Shown: piece after piece, positions 46,310 to 55,881 of the stretch | How positions within the stretch are numbered: position 1 is the stretch's first letter | Layout: every line of letters begins with the position of its first letter | Assembly (NCBI GenBank): GCA_025667525.1 | Contig: CM046882.1 | Coordinates: forward strand, 524,298,618 to 524,362,617 | DNA: 64,000 bases | Reading direction: 5' to 3' | Source: Glebionis coronaria | Lineage: Eukaryota > Streptophyta > Magnoliopsida > Asterales > Asteraceae | The notes under the pieces: model-generated | The model's input: only the letters and a program-made list of their open reading frames with translations | Told to the model about the DNA's origin: nothing | The model's database searches: none | Translations under genes and position numbers: made by a program

Positions 46310-47744
46310 AATCCCCTACACTTGACCATTTCAATGCCCTCATGCAATGCATAATTTCAAAGCAAAGCTTAACATTTCTCGTCATAATTAACCCACCTTG
46401 GCCTTTATTAAATTCTAGAAACTAAGGAAACTAAAAAGATAGAAAATTACAAAATGCTAGAAGGAAGAACAAGTAAAGAGATCGAAGACTTACATTAGGG
46501 CTTTGGTTGTCATGAATGTTTATCACTCTTAAGTTTCACGTTCCCCATATCAAGTTTAAAAACAAGATCATTGTTATTATAAGTTAGTAAAGCTAACACT
46601 CACTCATGTGGCTCAATAATTCACTTAGACTCCCTTATTCCTAGGTGTATCTCTTATATTTTATTGTTGTCTTGAATAATCACGAGGATGCATTGTTGAC
46701 TTATTTCGATAGTTTATTTAGGCTGAAAATAAAGTAGGACGATTTAATCAATAGTTAGCTAAAGGACAAAATCTTTTAAAACTGCTTCTCGAAACCTCAT
46801 AAAGTTCATATCTTGGCATAACTTGTTTCATGATTTGAGACCTTTCTCAGACTGATATTTGGCATTGAATTCATACTTCAAATCTTGAGAGACGTTCTTG
46901 AAATAATGGTCTTCTCTTCATAATAGGAATTTCTTCACTTGAAGTTTTTGAGAGATTCTTCATACTTGGACCATGACTTCTTCATGTTTCTCCAATCTTT
47001 ATTTGGGATTTTGATATACAACGATCCGCCTCCTTTTTGGACTTGGATCTATTTATCCTCATACCTTGTTAGGGTCTTTTCGGATAGACTTCTCCATGAT
47101 CTTTAGGGGAGTATTTGCTTTTCGTCATGTGTCTCGATCCTTCATATTGATTTTTGATAAATGATTCTTCACATCACTTTGGATCTTTAGCAACAAAATG
47201 TAGCCCTCATGCCTTGTTAGGGCCTTTTCGGACTCGCCAATCTTCGCATCCCGCTTCAATAAGTTATGCCTTGGCTATGAACTCTAATTAATCTCGATCA
47301 ACTTTTAAACGATCTTGTGCTAGAAGCTAAGTAACTTTTTAAATCGTACAACCTTACTTATTGCAATTATATTTATTAACAAGCGATGGGAGAAAAAGCT
47401 CATAATTAACTCACATAAATTCATGAAAGAATACCAAACTTATAATTGACTATATCATCTCTCGTTCTCCATAATTTAAAATCTCAAGGAATGAGACTCG
47501 TGGATGCTTAGCCAATTAAATCAAAGTTTTAGGTTTTCAAGTCATCTATAGAATCTTGCAACTTCTTAGACTTTTTCAAGTTTAGAATTCGCATTTTAAA
47601 GTTCCCTTAATAAATGACTTTCTAGGATCAGTTATAGGAACTTGCGAAAAGTTCTTGTTCTTAACCCGTAAGAGTTAAGACTTTCGCGTTTTAAAGTTCC
47701 CTATATAAAAGCCTAGCAAAACTTGATTTAAACACGTTAAGGAT
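46310..47744 (-). other. Conserved noncoding 3' internal region of Tat/Athila-like family
   Basis: No protein is encoded, yet the same region recurs at 50774-52407 and 56270-57902 (plus) and partly at 22480-22700 (minus). Shared landmarks are GCATCCACGAGTCTCATT and two near-repeats CGAAAAGGCCCTAACAAGG and CGAAAAGACCCTAACAAGG. It may hold packaging or RNA-processing signals; this is inference. Confidence 0.6.
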
Positions 47745-49423
47745 TGATAGGTGTGAAAACACCCATCCTTTTACCACTTAGTTATAATAATAACCAAGCC
47801 AAAACGTATATTTAATGTCGTAAAAGTCGGAATTATGCGTGGTTTGTGTTTTTGTTGTGATTTAGGGCCAAAATGTGAAAAGGGAAGAAAACACGAGCTT
47901 TCACGGGCTTTTATCGAAGAAAAAGTCTAAAGACGGAAGTTTAATGAATTCGAAGAACCAAATCTAATAAAAGAAGAAAATTAGAAGACGAGTTCATTTC
48001 ATATCGACAAATCCCGAGACAACGTCGAGAAAGACGAAGAATTTAAAAGACGAAAAGACGAGAAGAAAGAAGAAAGCATCAACACATTTACTCCTTATAT
48101 AAATACCCTCCTAATATGTCATTAGGAGGTGTTAGCTAGTAGTAGATTTTAGTTTAATTTTTGTAAGGTAATTAGGAGTAGCTTAATATTACTCTCTCTC
48201 TCTAGTTTTCCTTTCATGATTTCAAGTTTTCATATTAATCTTGTATTTTGAATCTTAATCATTTTCAATTCAAGCTTTTTAGATAATCATTCTCATTCTA
48301 CCTTTCTTAATTATAATCTTATGTTTTGATTTAGTAAATCATGTAGTTTGCTTAATCTTTATGCTTATTTCTTTATTGATGTGTTTGTTTGATTATGCTT
48401 ATTGATTTTCATGTGTTTGATTGTTTTAGCTTATTGTGTTTAGTGCTTATTGTTTAAGTTTCTTATTAATAGCTAATTTTTATAAAAAGTTGATTATGAA
48501 TATATTGATTATTTAGTGTTTTTAAAAGTTTTTAAATTGTGGCTTATTTGCTTTTTCTTAAATTTGATTTGTTTATGTGTTTAGATAAGTGCTTATTAGT
48601 TTTTAGCTTGTTATTAATTTTTGCTTATTATTCATTTTCATGTTATCCGGGTTAGTAAAACCCTAATATTCCGAATAAGAAGCAAATTGTTTTTCCGGAT
48701 ATCATATTGTTCAAGATTCCGAATAGTGTGCATTGTTCATATTCCGGATAGGAGTATAAACAATCATTCCGGATAACCTTTGGATTCAAGATTCCGGATT
48801 AGAGAAGGAAAGACACATTCCGGATAAGCAAGTAAAACTAACATTCCGAATTGCACTAGCAAACCATATTCCGGATAAGAGAACAAAGAGGATTCCGGAT
48901 TGCTATTGGAATCTAGATTCCGGATTGTAGCTTGAATTGAGATTCCGAATAGTGGTCAGAATATGTATTCCGGATAAGGGGATGTTTGCTTATTCCGGAT
49001 TAGGAGTAGAAGTAATTATTCCGGATAGTAAGTAACTTTTAGATTCCGGATTGTGACAGAATCTTGGATTCCGACTTTGGTTTTACTTGTTTTCCAATTT
49101 ACTTTCAAGCATTTATTTTTCACGCCAATTTTTTCAAAGTTTAATTTTAAACTTGTTTATCTTAGATTTATTTTAAAGTTTACATTTTTATAAGTTTTCA
49201 TCATTTACTTTTTAATTTTAGAAGACTTTATTTTTAGTCTAAATATTTTAAAGCTTTCCTTTTTACCTTTACTCGTCGACATTTTCATTTCTTCTTTTAT
49301 TTAGAAATAGATAATCATTTTCCTTTCATTTTCACCAAGAACAACTAAGTCGCACTTTCAACTGTAATCAATTCGATTAGACCGAGAACAACGACTTTTT
49401 AACTAAGTAAAATCTAGTGATTA
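47745..49423 (+). mobile_element. 5' LTR of autonomous-type Tat/Athila-like element
   Basis: It starts TGATAGGTGTGAAAACACCC. A TATA box TATATAAATA (48096-48105) is followed directly by the hairpin CCTCCTAAT / ATTAGGAGG (48107-48115 and 48121-48129). The motif array spans 48668-49075. The right end is placed two or three bases before the primer site. Confidence 0.8.
48668..49075 (+). repeat. ATTCCGGAT motif array (copy 2), 25 bp period
   Basis: 17 copies of ATTCCGGAT(A/T) or variants. The last ten unit lengths are 26, 25, 24, 25, 25, 25, 25, 26, 25 and 25 bp. The motif core TCCGGA is palindromic. Spacers of about 15 bp are all different. Confidence 0.9.
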
Positions 49424-49425
49424 AA

Positions 49426-49440
49426 TAGCACCGCTGCCGG
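49426..49440 (+). promoter_or_regulatory. Primer-binding site, degenerate tRNA-Asp type
   Basis: TAGCACCGCTGCCGG corresponds to TGGCGCCGTTGCCGG at 54035 with three changes, then shares CTCTTTTCGTGAAGATT with that element's leader. Confidence 0.7.
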
Positions 49441-49703
49441 CTCTTTTCGTGAAGATTAACGGTTTTTTGTGAGAGAGGCGTTGGATTTTGGGATCCGTTC
49501 ACCTTTGAACGTTATTTTTCTGTCAAATTTTCAAATTTTTTCAAAAATCCATAAAAATTAAATTTTTCAAAAATTCAAAAACATTTACAAAATCATAACG
49601 AGCATTTCTTTCAAAGTTTTGCACCAAAAATATTTTCTTTTCACGTTAACTTTATTTCTTCTATTTCTTTGCTATTCTTTTCTTTTGTAGGTGTATGCGT
49701 ACC
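49441..49703 (+). other. Leader of autonomous-type element, ends at gag codon 3
   Basis: The leader matches 54050-54235. It ends in a pyrimidine-rich TTCTTTTCTTTTGTAG (a possible splice acceptor) followed by ATG at 49695 and two codons. The composite element enters right after. Confidence 0.6.
49699..49703. repeat. Target-site duplication GTACC (left)
   Basis: It is repeated at 59528-59532. It encloses the whole three-LTR composite. Confidence 0.85.
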
Positions 49704-50773
49704 TGATAGGTGTGTAAACACCCATCCTTTTTACCACTTAATTACAATAATAACCGGACCAAAACGTGTACTTTATGTCTTTTATGTCGGAATTATGCGT
49801 GGTTTGTGTTTTTGTTGTGATTTAGGACGAAATTGTGAAAAGTGGGGAAAACACGGCATTTACGGGCTTTGATTGAAGAAAAATATGAAAAGACGAAGTC
49901 AAGAAGTCAAGAGTGTAAAAAGAACGGAAGTCCAAGACCAATTCTGAAGATTTATCGAAGAAAAAGTCAAAAGACGGAAGTTTACTAAAAGCCGAGGAAC
50001 TCAAGTCTATTTTATTGAAGAATTAAAAGACGAGTTCAAAAGAAATCCCGAGCCACAAGTCATTAGAGTCCAAGTTTAAAGAGATTAACAAAAGATTAAA
50101 AAGATCAAGGACTTAAGTGTGCAATTAAGAGAAAGAAGAAAGAGGGAGGAAGCTTCCTAAGTTCCTCCCTAATCTCCCTATAAATAGAATAGGCTAGATT
50201 CATTTGTAGTTGTTGGAGGCCTGACAAGCCTCTCTTCCCCATTTTCATTTTCTTGTTCCTTAATTTTATGCACTTTAATTCTCATGTAACGCACCTTTAA
50301 TTTTCTTTTAATTCCAAGTAAGTTTACCTTTAATTGTTGTTAATCTTTATCTTATTGCCAATCTCCTTCTACCTTTCTTGTTTGATTTGTTCTTTATCTT
50401 CATTGTTCATGTTCTTGAGTTTTTATGATTTTGATCAAGTGGGTTTTGATTGATTTGGTTATGTTTGTTAGTTTTGATGATTTGTTTTGATTGATTATTG
50501 TTAGTTGATGCTTATTGGTTGTTTTGGTTTAATCTTTTGTTTGAATTTGATTAACTTGTGGATCGATTCTTTGTTACTGTATAACCCTTGTTCTTCGGGA
50601 GTGTTGTTTCTGTTTCTGTGTTCCCAGAAAAGTTCTGAGTGAAGTAAGCTTCATCCGGAAGTCAAAAAGTTCCGAGTGAAGCAAGCTTCATCCGGAAGTC
50701 AAAAAGTTCCGAGTGAAGCAAGCTTCATCCGGAAGTCAAAAAGTTCCGAGTGAAGCAAGCTTCATCCGGAAGT
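49704..50773 (+). mobile_element. LTR A, 3'-truncated
   Basis: It matches LTR B from TGATAGGTGTG through the TATA box (CTATAAATA, about 50178) and into the fourth 37 bp repeat unit, then jumps to GACTTCTATCGAAG of the internal region. The deletion removes the LTR end, primer site and ORF. Confidence 0.85.
50631..50773 (+). repeat. 37 bp hairpin tandem repeat (LTR A)
   Basis: Four units beginning AGTTCCGAGTGAAGCAAGCT and ending CCGGAAGTCAAAA. Each unit is itself an imperfect inverted repeat around AAGCAAGCTT. Confidence 0.9.
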
Positions 50774-52407
50774 GACTTCTATCGAAGTTAAGTGGCCTTT
50801 TCCTTGTATTTGTCCTCATTTTAACCGGAAAAAATTTGATTTTTCGACATTTTTCAAAATTTTTGATCTATTTTGGCCTATTAGTTTTTACTTTTGTATA
50901 GTTATTTTCTTTCCTTATTAGAATAAATTTTAATAAAGTGGTTTTAATTTTCAAAAGTCGTGAATCTTTTGACTCAACCCGAGTTTACTTATCTAAGTTT
51001 ACTCTAGCTAGTATCCTTAACGTGTTTAAGTCAAGTTTTGCTAGGCTTTTATATAGGGAGCTGTAAAACGTGAAAGTCTTAACTCTCACGGGTTAAGAAC
51101 AAGAACTTTTCGCATAGTTCCTATAATTGATCCTAAAGAGTCGTTTATCAAAGGAACTTTAAAATGCGATTTCTAAACTTGAAAGAGTCTAAGAATTTGC
51201 AAGATCCTATAGGCGACTCGAAAACCCAGAACTTTGATTTAATAGGCTAAGCATCCACGAGTCTCATTACTTGAGATTTTAAACTGTGGAGAACGAGAGA
51301 TAATAGCGCCAATTATAAGTTTGGTATTCTTTCATGAATTTATGTGAGTTAATTATGAGCCTATTCTCCCATCGCTTGCTTAATAATTTATCTGCTAATA
51401 AATAAGGTTGTACGATTTGAAAAGTTACTTAGCTTCTAGCCCAAGATCGTTTAAAAGTTGCTCGGTATGGATTAGAGTTTATAGCCAAGGCATAACTTAT
51501 TGAAGCGGGATGCGAAGATTGGCGAGTCCGAAAAGGCCCTAACAAGGCATGAGGGCTATATTTTGTTGCTAAAGATCCCAAGTGATGTGAAGAATCATTT
51601 ATCGAAAATCAATATGAAGGATCGAGACACACGACGTAAAGCAAAAACTCCCCAAAAGTCATGGAGAAGTGTATCCGAAAGACCCTAACAAGGTATGAGG
51701 ATAAATAGATCCAAGTCATAAAAGGAGGTGGATCGTTGTATATCAAAGTCCAAAATAAAGATTGGAGAAAAATGAAGAAGTCGTGGTCCAAGTATGAATC
51801 TCTCAAAACTTCAAGTGAAGAAATTCCATTATGAAAAGAAGACCATAATTTCATGAACGTCTCTCAAGGTTTGAAGTATGAAGTCGCTGCCAAATATCGG
51901 TCCGAGAAATGTCTCAAATCGCGAAGCGAGTTATGCCAAGATATGAACTTTATGAGGGCCCGATAAGCAGTTTTAAAAGATTTTGTCCTTTAGCTAACTA
52001 TTGATTAAATCGTTCACTTTATTTTCGGACTAAATAACTATCGAAATAAGTCAAACAATGCATCCTCGTGATCATTCAAGACAACAATAAAATATAAGAG
52101 ATACACCTAGGAATAAGGGAGTCTAAGTGAGTAATTGGCCCACATGAGTTCGTGTTAGTTGACTAACTTATAATAACAATGATCTCGTTTTTGAGCTTGG
52201 TTTGGAGAAAGTGAAAACTTGAGGATGATGATTATTCATGACATTTTCAAAACCCAAGGTATGTCTTTGATTTCTTTACATTGTATGTTTTTAATTTTCT
52301 ATCTCTTTAATAAAGGCCATTATGGATTGATTGTGATGAAAAATGTAAACGTGCTTTGTGACTAATGCATTGCATGAGGACATTGCAATGGTCAAGTGTA
52401 GGGGATT
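50774..52407 (+). other. Noncoding 3' internal region (first copy)
   Basis: It is nearly identical to 56270-57902 and ends in the polypurine tract AAGTGTAGGGGATT before LTR B. Short frames (for example 51500-51688) are not conserved as proteins across copies. Confidence 0.7.
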
Positions 52408-54032
52408 TGATAGGTGTGTAAACACCCATCATTTTTACCACTTAATTACAATAATAACCGGACCAAAACGTGTATTTTATGTCTTTTATGTCAGAATTAT
52501 GCGTGGTTTGTGTTTTTGTTGTGATTTAGGACGAAATTGTGAAAAGTGGGGAAAACACGGCATTTACGGGCTTTGATTAAAGAAAAAGATGAAAAGACGA
52601 AGTCAAGAAGTCAAGAGTGTAAAAAGAACGGAAGTCCAAGACCAATTCTGAAGATTTATCGAAGAAAAAGTCAAAAGACGGAAGTTTACTAAAAGCCGAG
52701 GAACTCAAGTCTATTTTATTGAAGAATTAAAAGACGAGTTCAAAAGAAATCCCGAGCCACAAGTCATTAGAGTCCAAGTTTAAAGAGATTAACAAAAGAT
52801 TAAAAAGATCAAGGACTTAAGTGTGTAATTAAGAGAAAGAAGAAAGAGGGAGGAAGCTTCCTAAGTTCCTCCCTAATCTCCCTATAAATAGAATAGGCTA
52901 GATTCATTTGTAGTTGTTGGAGGCCTGACAAGCCTCTCTTCCCCATTTTCATTTTCTTGTTCCTTAATTTTATGCACTTTAATTCTCATGTAACGCACCT
53001 TTAATTTTCTTTTAATTCCAAGTAAGTTTACCTTTAATTGTTGTTAATCTTTATCTTATTGCCAATCTCCTTCTACCTTTCTTGTTTGATTTGTTCTTTA
53101 TCTTCATTGTTCATGTTCTTGAGTTTTTATGATTTTGATCAAGTGGGTTTTGATTGATTTGGTTATGTTTGTTAGTTTTGATGATTTGTTGTGATTGATT
53201 ATTGTTAGTTGATGCTTATTGGTTGTTTTGGTTTAATCTTTTGTTTGAATTTGATTAACTTGTGGATCGATTCTTTGTTACTGTATATCCCTTGTTCTTC
53301 GGGAGTGTTGTTTCTGTTTCTGTGTTCCCAGAAAAGTTCCGAGTGAAGTAAGCTTCATCCGGAAGTCAAAAAGTTCCGAGTGAAGCAAGCTTCATCCGGA
53401 AGTCAAAAAGTTCCGAGTGAAGCAAGCTTCATCCGGAAGTCAAAAAGTTCCGAGTGAAGCAAGCTTCATCCGGAAGTCAAAAAGTTCCGAGTGAAGCAAG
53501 GTTCATCCGGAAGTTTTAATGTTCCGGACGAAACTTCCGAATGAAGTTCCGGATGAAACTTCCGGACAAAGTTCCGAATCATGGAGTTCCGACTCAAGAT
53601 TGTTTCATTCGGAACATTAAAAGTTCCGGATCAAGCCAGTTCATTCGGAAGTTTTAAACTTCCGAATCAAGGTTTCTGTCAGTTTTTTTTAGTTTTTGTC
53701 TTTTATTTTCAAGCTTTATTTTTCCCGCCTTTTTCTTTATTTGAATTTTTTTTTACTTTACTTTTAGTTTAAGTTTTGATTTGCATCATTTACTTTATTT
53801 GCCTTTTAATTTTCTCGTCAGTTACTTTTCGCCAAGTTTTTATCTTTTGTTGTCTCTTTTTACCATCTTTATTTTATCTTTATTTGTTTCAAGCTTTCAT
53901 TTTAAATTAGTTTTAGACAACGACAACTCTTTTATTTGATTCACCAAGAACAACTGAGTCGCACAATTAACCAGAGATCAATTCGAGAAGATACCGAGAA
54001 CAATAATTGAACCTAGCAAAAATCCTATATCA
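52408..54032 (+). mobile_element. LTR B (5' LTR of the complete unit)
   Basis: It starts TGATAGG and ends TATATCA. The TATA box CTATAAATA is at 52882-52890. The 37 bp tandem repeat begins at about 53335 (five units), followed by a looser TTCCGGA/TTCCGAA series to about 53665. Confidence 0.9.
53335..53665 (+). repeat. 37 bp hairpin repeats and TTCCGGA series (LTR B)
   Basis: Five 37 bp units, then irregular GTTCCGGA(C/T)GAAACTTCCG repeats. It occupies the LTR position held by the ATTCCGGAT arrays in the related LTRs at 44545 and 47745. Confidence 0.85.
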
Positions 54033-54034
54033 AA

Positions 54035-54049
54035 TGGCGCCGTTGCCGG
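54035..54049 (+). promoter_or_regulatory. Primer-binding site, tRNA-Asp type
   Basis: TGGCGCCGTTGCCGG is complementary to the 3' end of plant tRNA-Asp (including CCA), as is usual for Tat/Athila-type elements. Confidence 0.85.
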
Positions 54050-54236
54050 CTCTTTTCGTGAAGATTCACGGTTTATTGTGAGACACACGTTGGCTTTTGG
54101 GATCCGTTCACTCGTGAACGTTATTTTTCGTGTCAAAAATTTTCAAAAATCCAAAAACATTTGAAAAATCATAAAAAGCATTTCTTTTTCAAAGTTTTGC
54201 ACCAAAAATATTCTTCTTGCTTATCTATCTTTCTTT

Positions 54237-55881
54237 ATGGATTTTTATGTCCATTGCGTCCGGTGTGGGAAACAATTATCTGGGAACAACTCTTGTCAAT
54301 GGTGTACATGTGAGCGGTGCGGAAACGATATCGACAACACACAATTCGGATTTTGTCCCGTGTGCAACTCGACTAATTCATTCTTTTTGAACCCACCTCC
54401 TGTTTCCCTGTGCATCTATTGTGGAAGCGATTCTCATTGGCATGTTTCGTGCCCGATTTGATACCCGTATGGTCACGGGCAAGAACCGGGGTACAATTAT
54501 GACAATGATTATAGCTATCCACAAGACGCACCTGATTTTTCTCCACACCCTGTTTGCAACAACTGTGAGGGTCCTCACGATACCTATTATTGTCAACCAA
54601 TGAATCATTATGAGCAAAATCCGTGTCCTCAGTTTTCTTCACCAATGGATTATTATGAACCAAACCCGGTTTCTAATTCTTCCCAACCGATGAACTACTA
54701 TGAGCCACAACCATGCTATAATTCAGGTTTACAACACTTTGAGCCCCCACATCACACCCTCAATCATCAATCCTCTCAGCAAATTAATCTTGACCCACAA
54801 CGCACTAGTTTGAATGACGAACTACACTCCATCATTCTGCAACTTCAAGAAGCCGTTGTTCTTACAAAAGAAGCATGGGCAGAGGAAAAGCGACTGCAAC
54901 AAGAGCAAGTATCTAATCTTAGTGATTATACCCCTCCTCTTGTGCATCAATACTATTATGATGATGATGACGACGATGCTGTATGCACTTTCAACACATC
55001 TTCTGAAGTTGCTGCTCCTACTCTCGATGTTCCTACTGCGTCTAATAATCTTGATTCGTTGAATGAGCTTAATGATGTTGGTCTCGACAAAGTATTGGAT
55101 GATGAGGTTTGTGACTTACCTGCTATGGAGCCTGAGGACGACGTTGCTCTTACGGACGAGGTCGATCCTAGTGATGACGATTCTTCTCTCTGCTATGAGA
55201 ATTTCACTTTTGAAATTTCTCAATCTCCACCGGGAGATGCAGACGATGAAGATTTATTCTCTCCGGTTTACGAGAAGTTCACCGATGAACATGATCTTGT
55301 GGATAAGGTGGAAGACGTGCTTCTTCGCGATAGATTACGGAAAGCTCATCTTCTTATTGCTCAAATCGAAGAGTTGACTTCTCCTTCTCTTTCCAAGTCT
55401 TTACCTCCATCTATCCCTCCCGTTGAAGATAATGACCCATTGCTGGAAGAAATCGATATCCACTCCATCCCTCCAGGTATTGATGATTATGACACGGAGG
55501 GGGACGTTATTTTTGATAATTTGTTGCAAAAAAGTATTGACCCAAGTCCCCCTCCCGAGCACCTTTCATCCTCCCCTTTAGCCACTATCACGGAGGATGA
55601 GTGCTTTGACCCGGGAGGTGACATTGATTATGCTATGATTAATAACAATACGGCTTTGTCATTTGCTCAGCATCCATTGTCTTTGGGGGAGGACAATGTG
55701 CTTACTTTACCCAACCCACCTCCCGTGGATCTTGAATTCACATACTTCTCGTATGTCGAAAGGGTTTTTCTCCCATTCAAGACTTGGTCCCCCCGCCTCT
55801 CCTTTGTTGTTGTCAACCGGGAACGAGGACAAGGTCTTTGATCCTGGTATCACATTCGAGGCTTCCCCATGGACAATTTAA
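54237..55881 (+). CDS. Zinc-ribbon and zinc-knuckle acidic ORF of non-autonomous element (two lesions)
   Basis: One frame runs from ATG 54237 to 55841, broken only by a TGA at 54459-54461. A run of six C (55789-55794) then shifts out of frame the last part, which continues to 55881 as EDKVFDPGITFEASPWTI. Residues C7/C10, C20/C23, C25/C28 and C40/C43 form CxxC pairs like two zinc ribbons. CIYCGSDSHWHVSC (59-72) is a CX2CX4HX4C knuckle and CNNCEGPHDTYYC (107-119) a CX2CX3HX4C knuckle, the same form as CETCGGPHSYVNC in the gag at about 60372. Next come Tyr/Asn/Pro-rich repeats (MNHYEQ, MDYYEP, MNYYEP), a predicted coiled coil (about 200-235) and a long acidic, disordered tail. There is no gag fold, protease or pol. 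From memory, similar hypothetical proteins recur in Asteraceae genomes. RNA binding is inferred from the knuckles. Confidence 0.7.

Larger units (their letters stand above)
44545..47744 (-). mobile_element. Minus-strand Tat/Athila-like element: 3' LTR and 3' internal region
   Basis: Reading leftward from 47744, the conserved noncoding 3' internal region ends in the polypurine tract AAGTGTAGGGGATT (46323-46310) and then the LTR begins TAATAAGTGTG (46309). The LTR runs to about 44545, where homology to the LTR at 47745-49423 is lost near its 3' end. The element is interrupted at 47744 by the plus-strand element, so its remaining parts are probably beyond the window. Confidence 0.7.

Noticed and set aside
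48668..49075. CRISPR-like look (short repeats with unique spacers of similar length)
   Set aside because: The repeat is only about 10 bp, the setting is a plant LTR with TATA box and primer site, and there are no cas genes; reported instead as a motif array.
51500..52576. Small ORFs conserved between 51500-52576 and 56994-58071
   Set aside because: They are identical because the DNA is a recent duplication; frames are short and the second crosses the internal/LTR border.
54373..55377. Other-frame ORFs over the zinc-knuckle gene
   Set aside because: They are shadows of the main frame; only the main frame shows ordered cysteine motifs and family-like ends.
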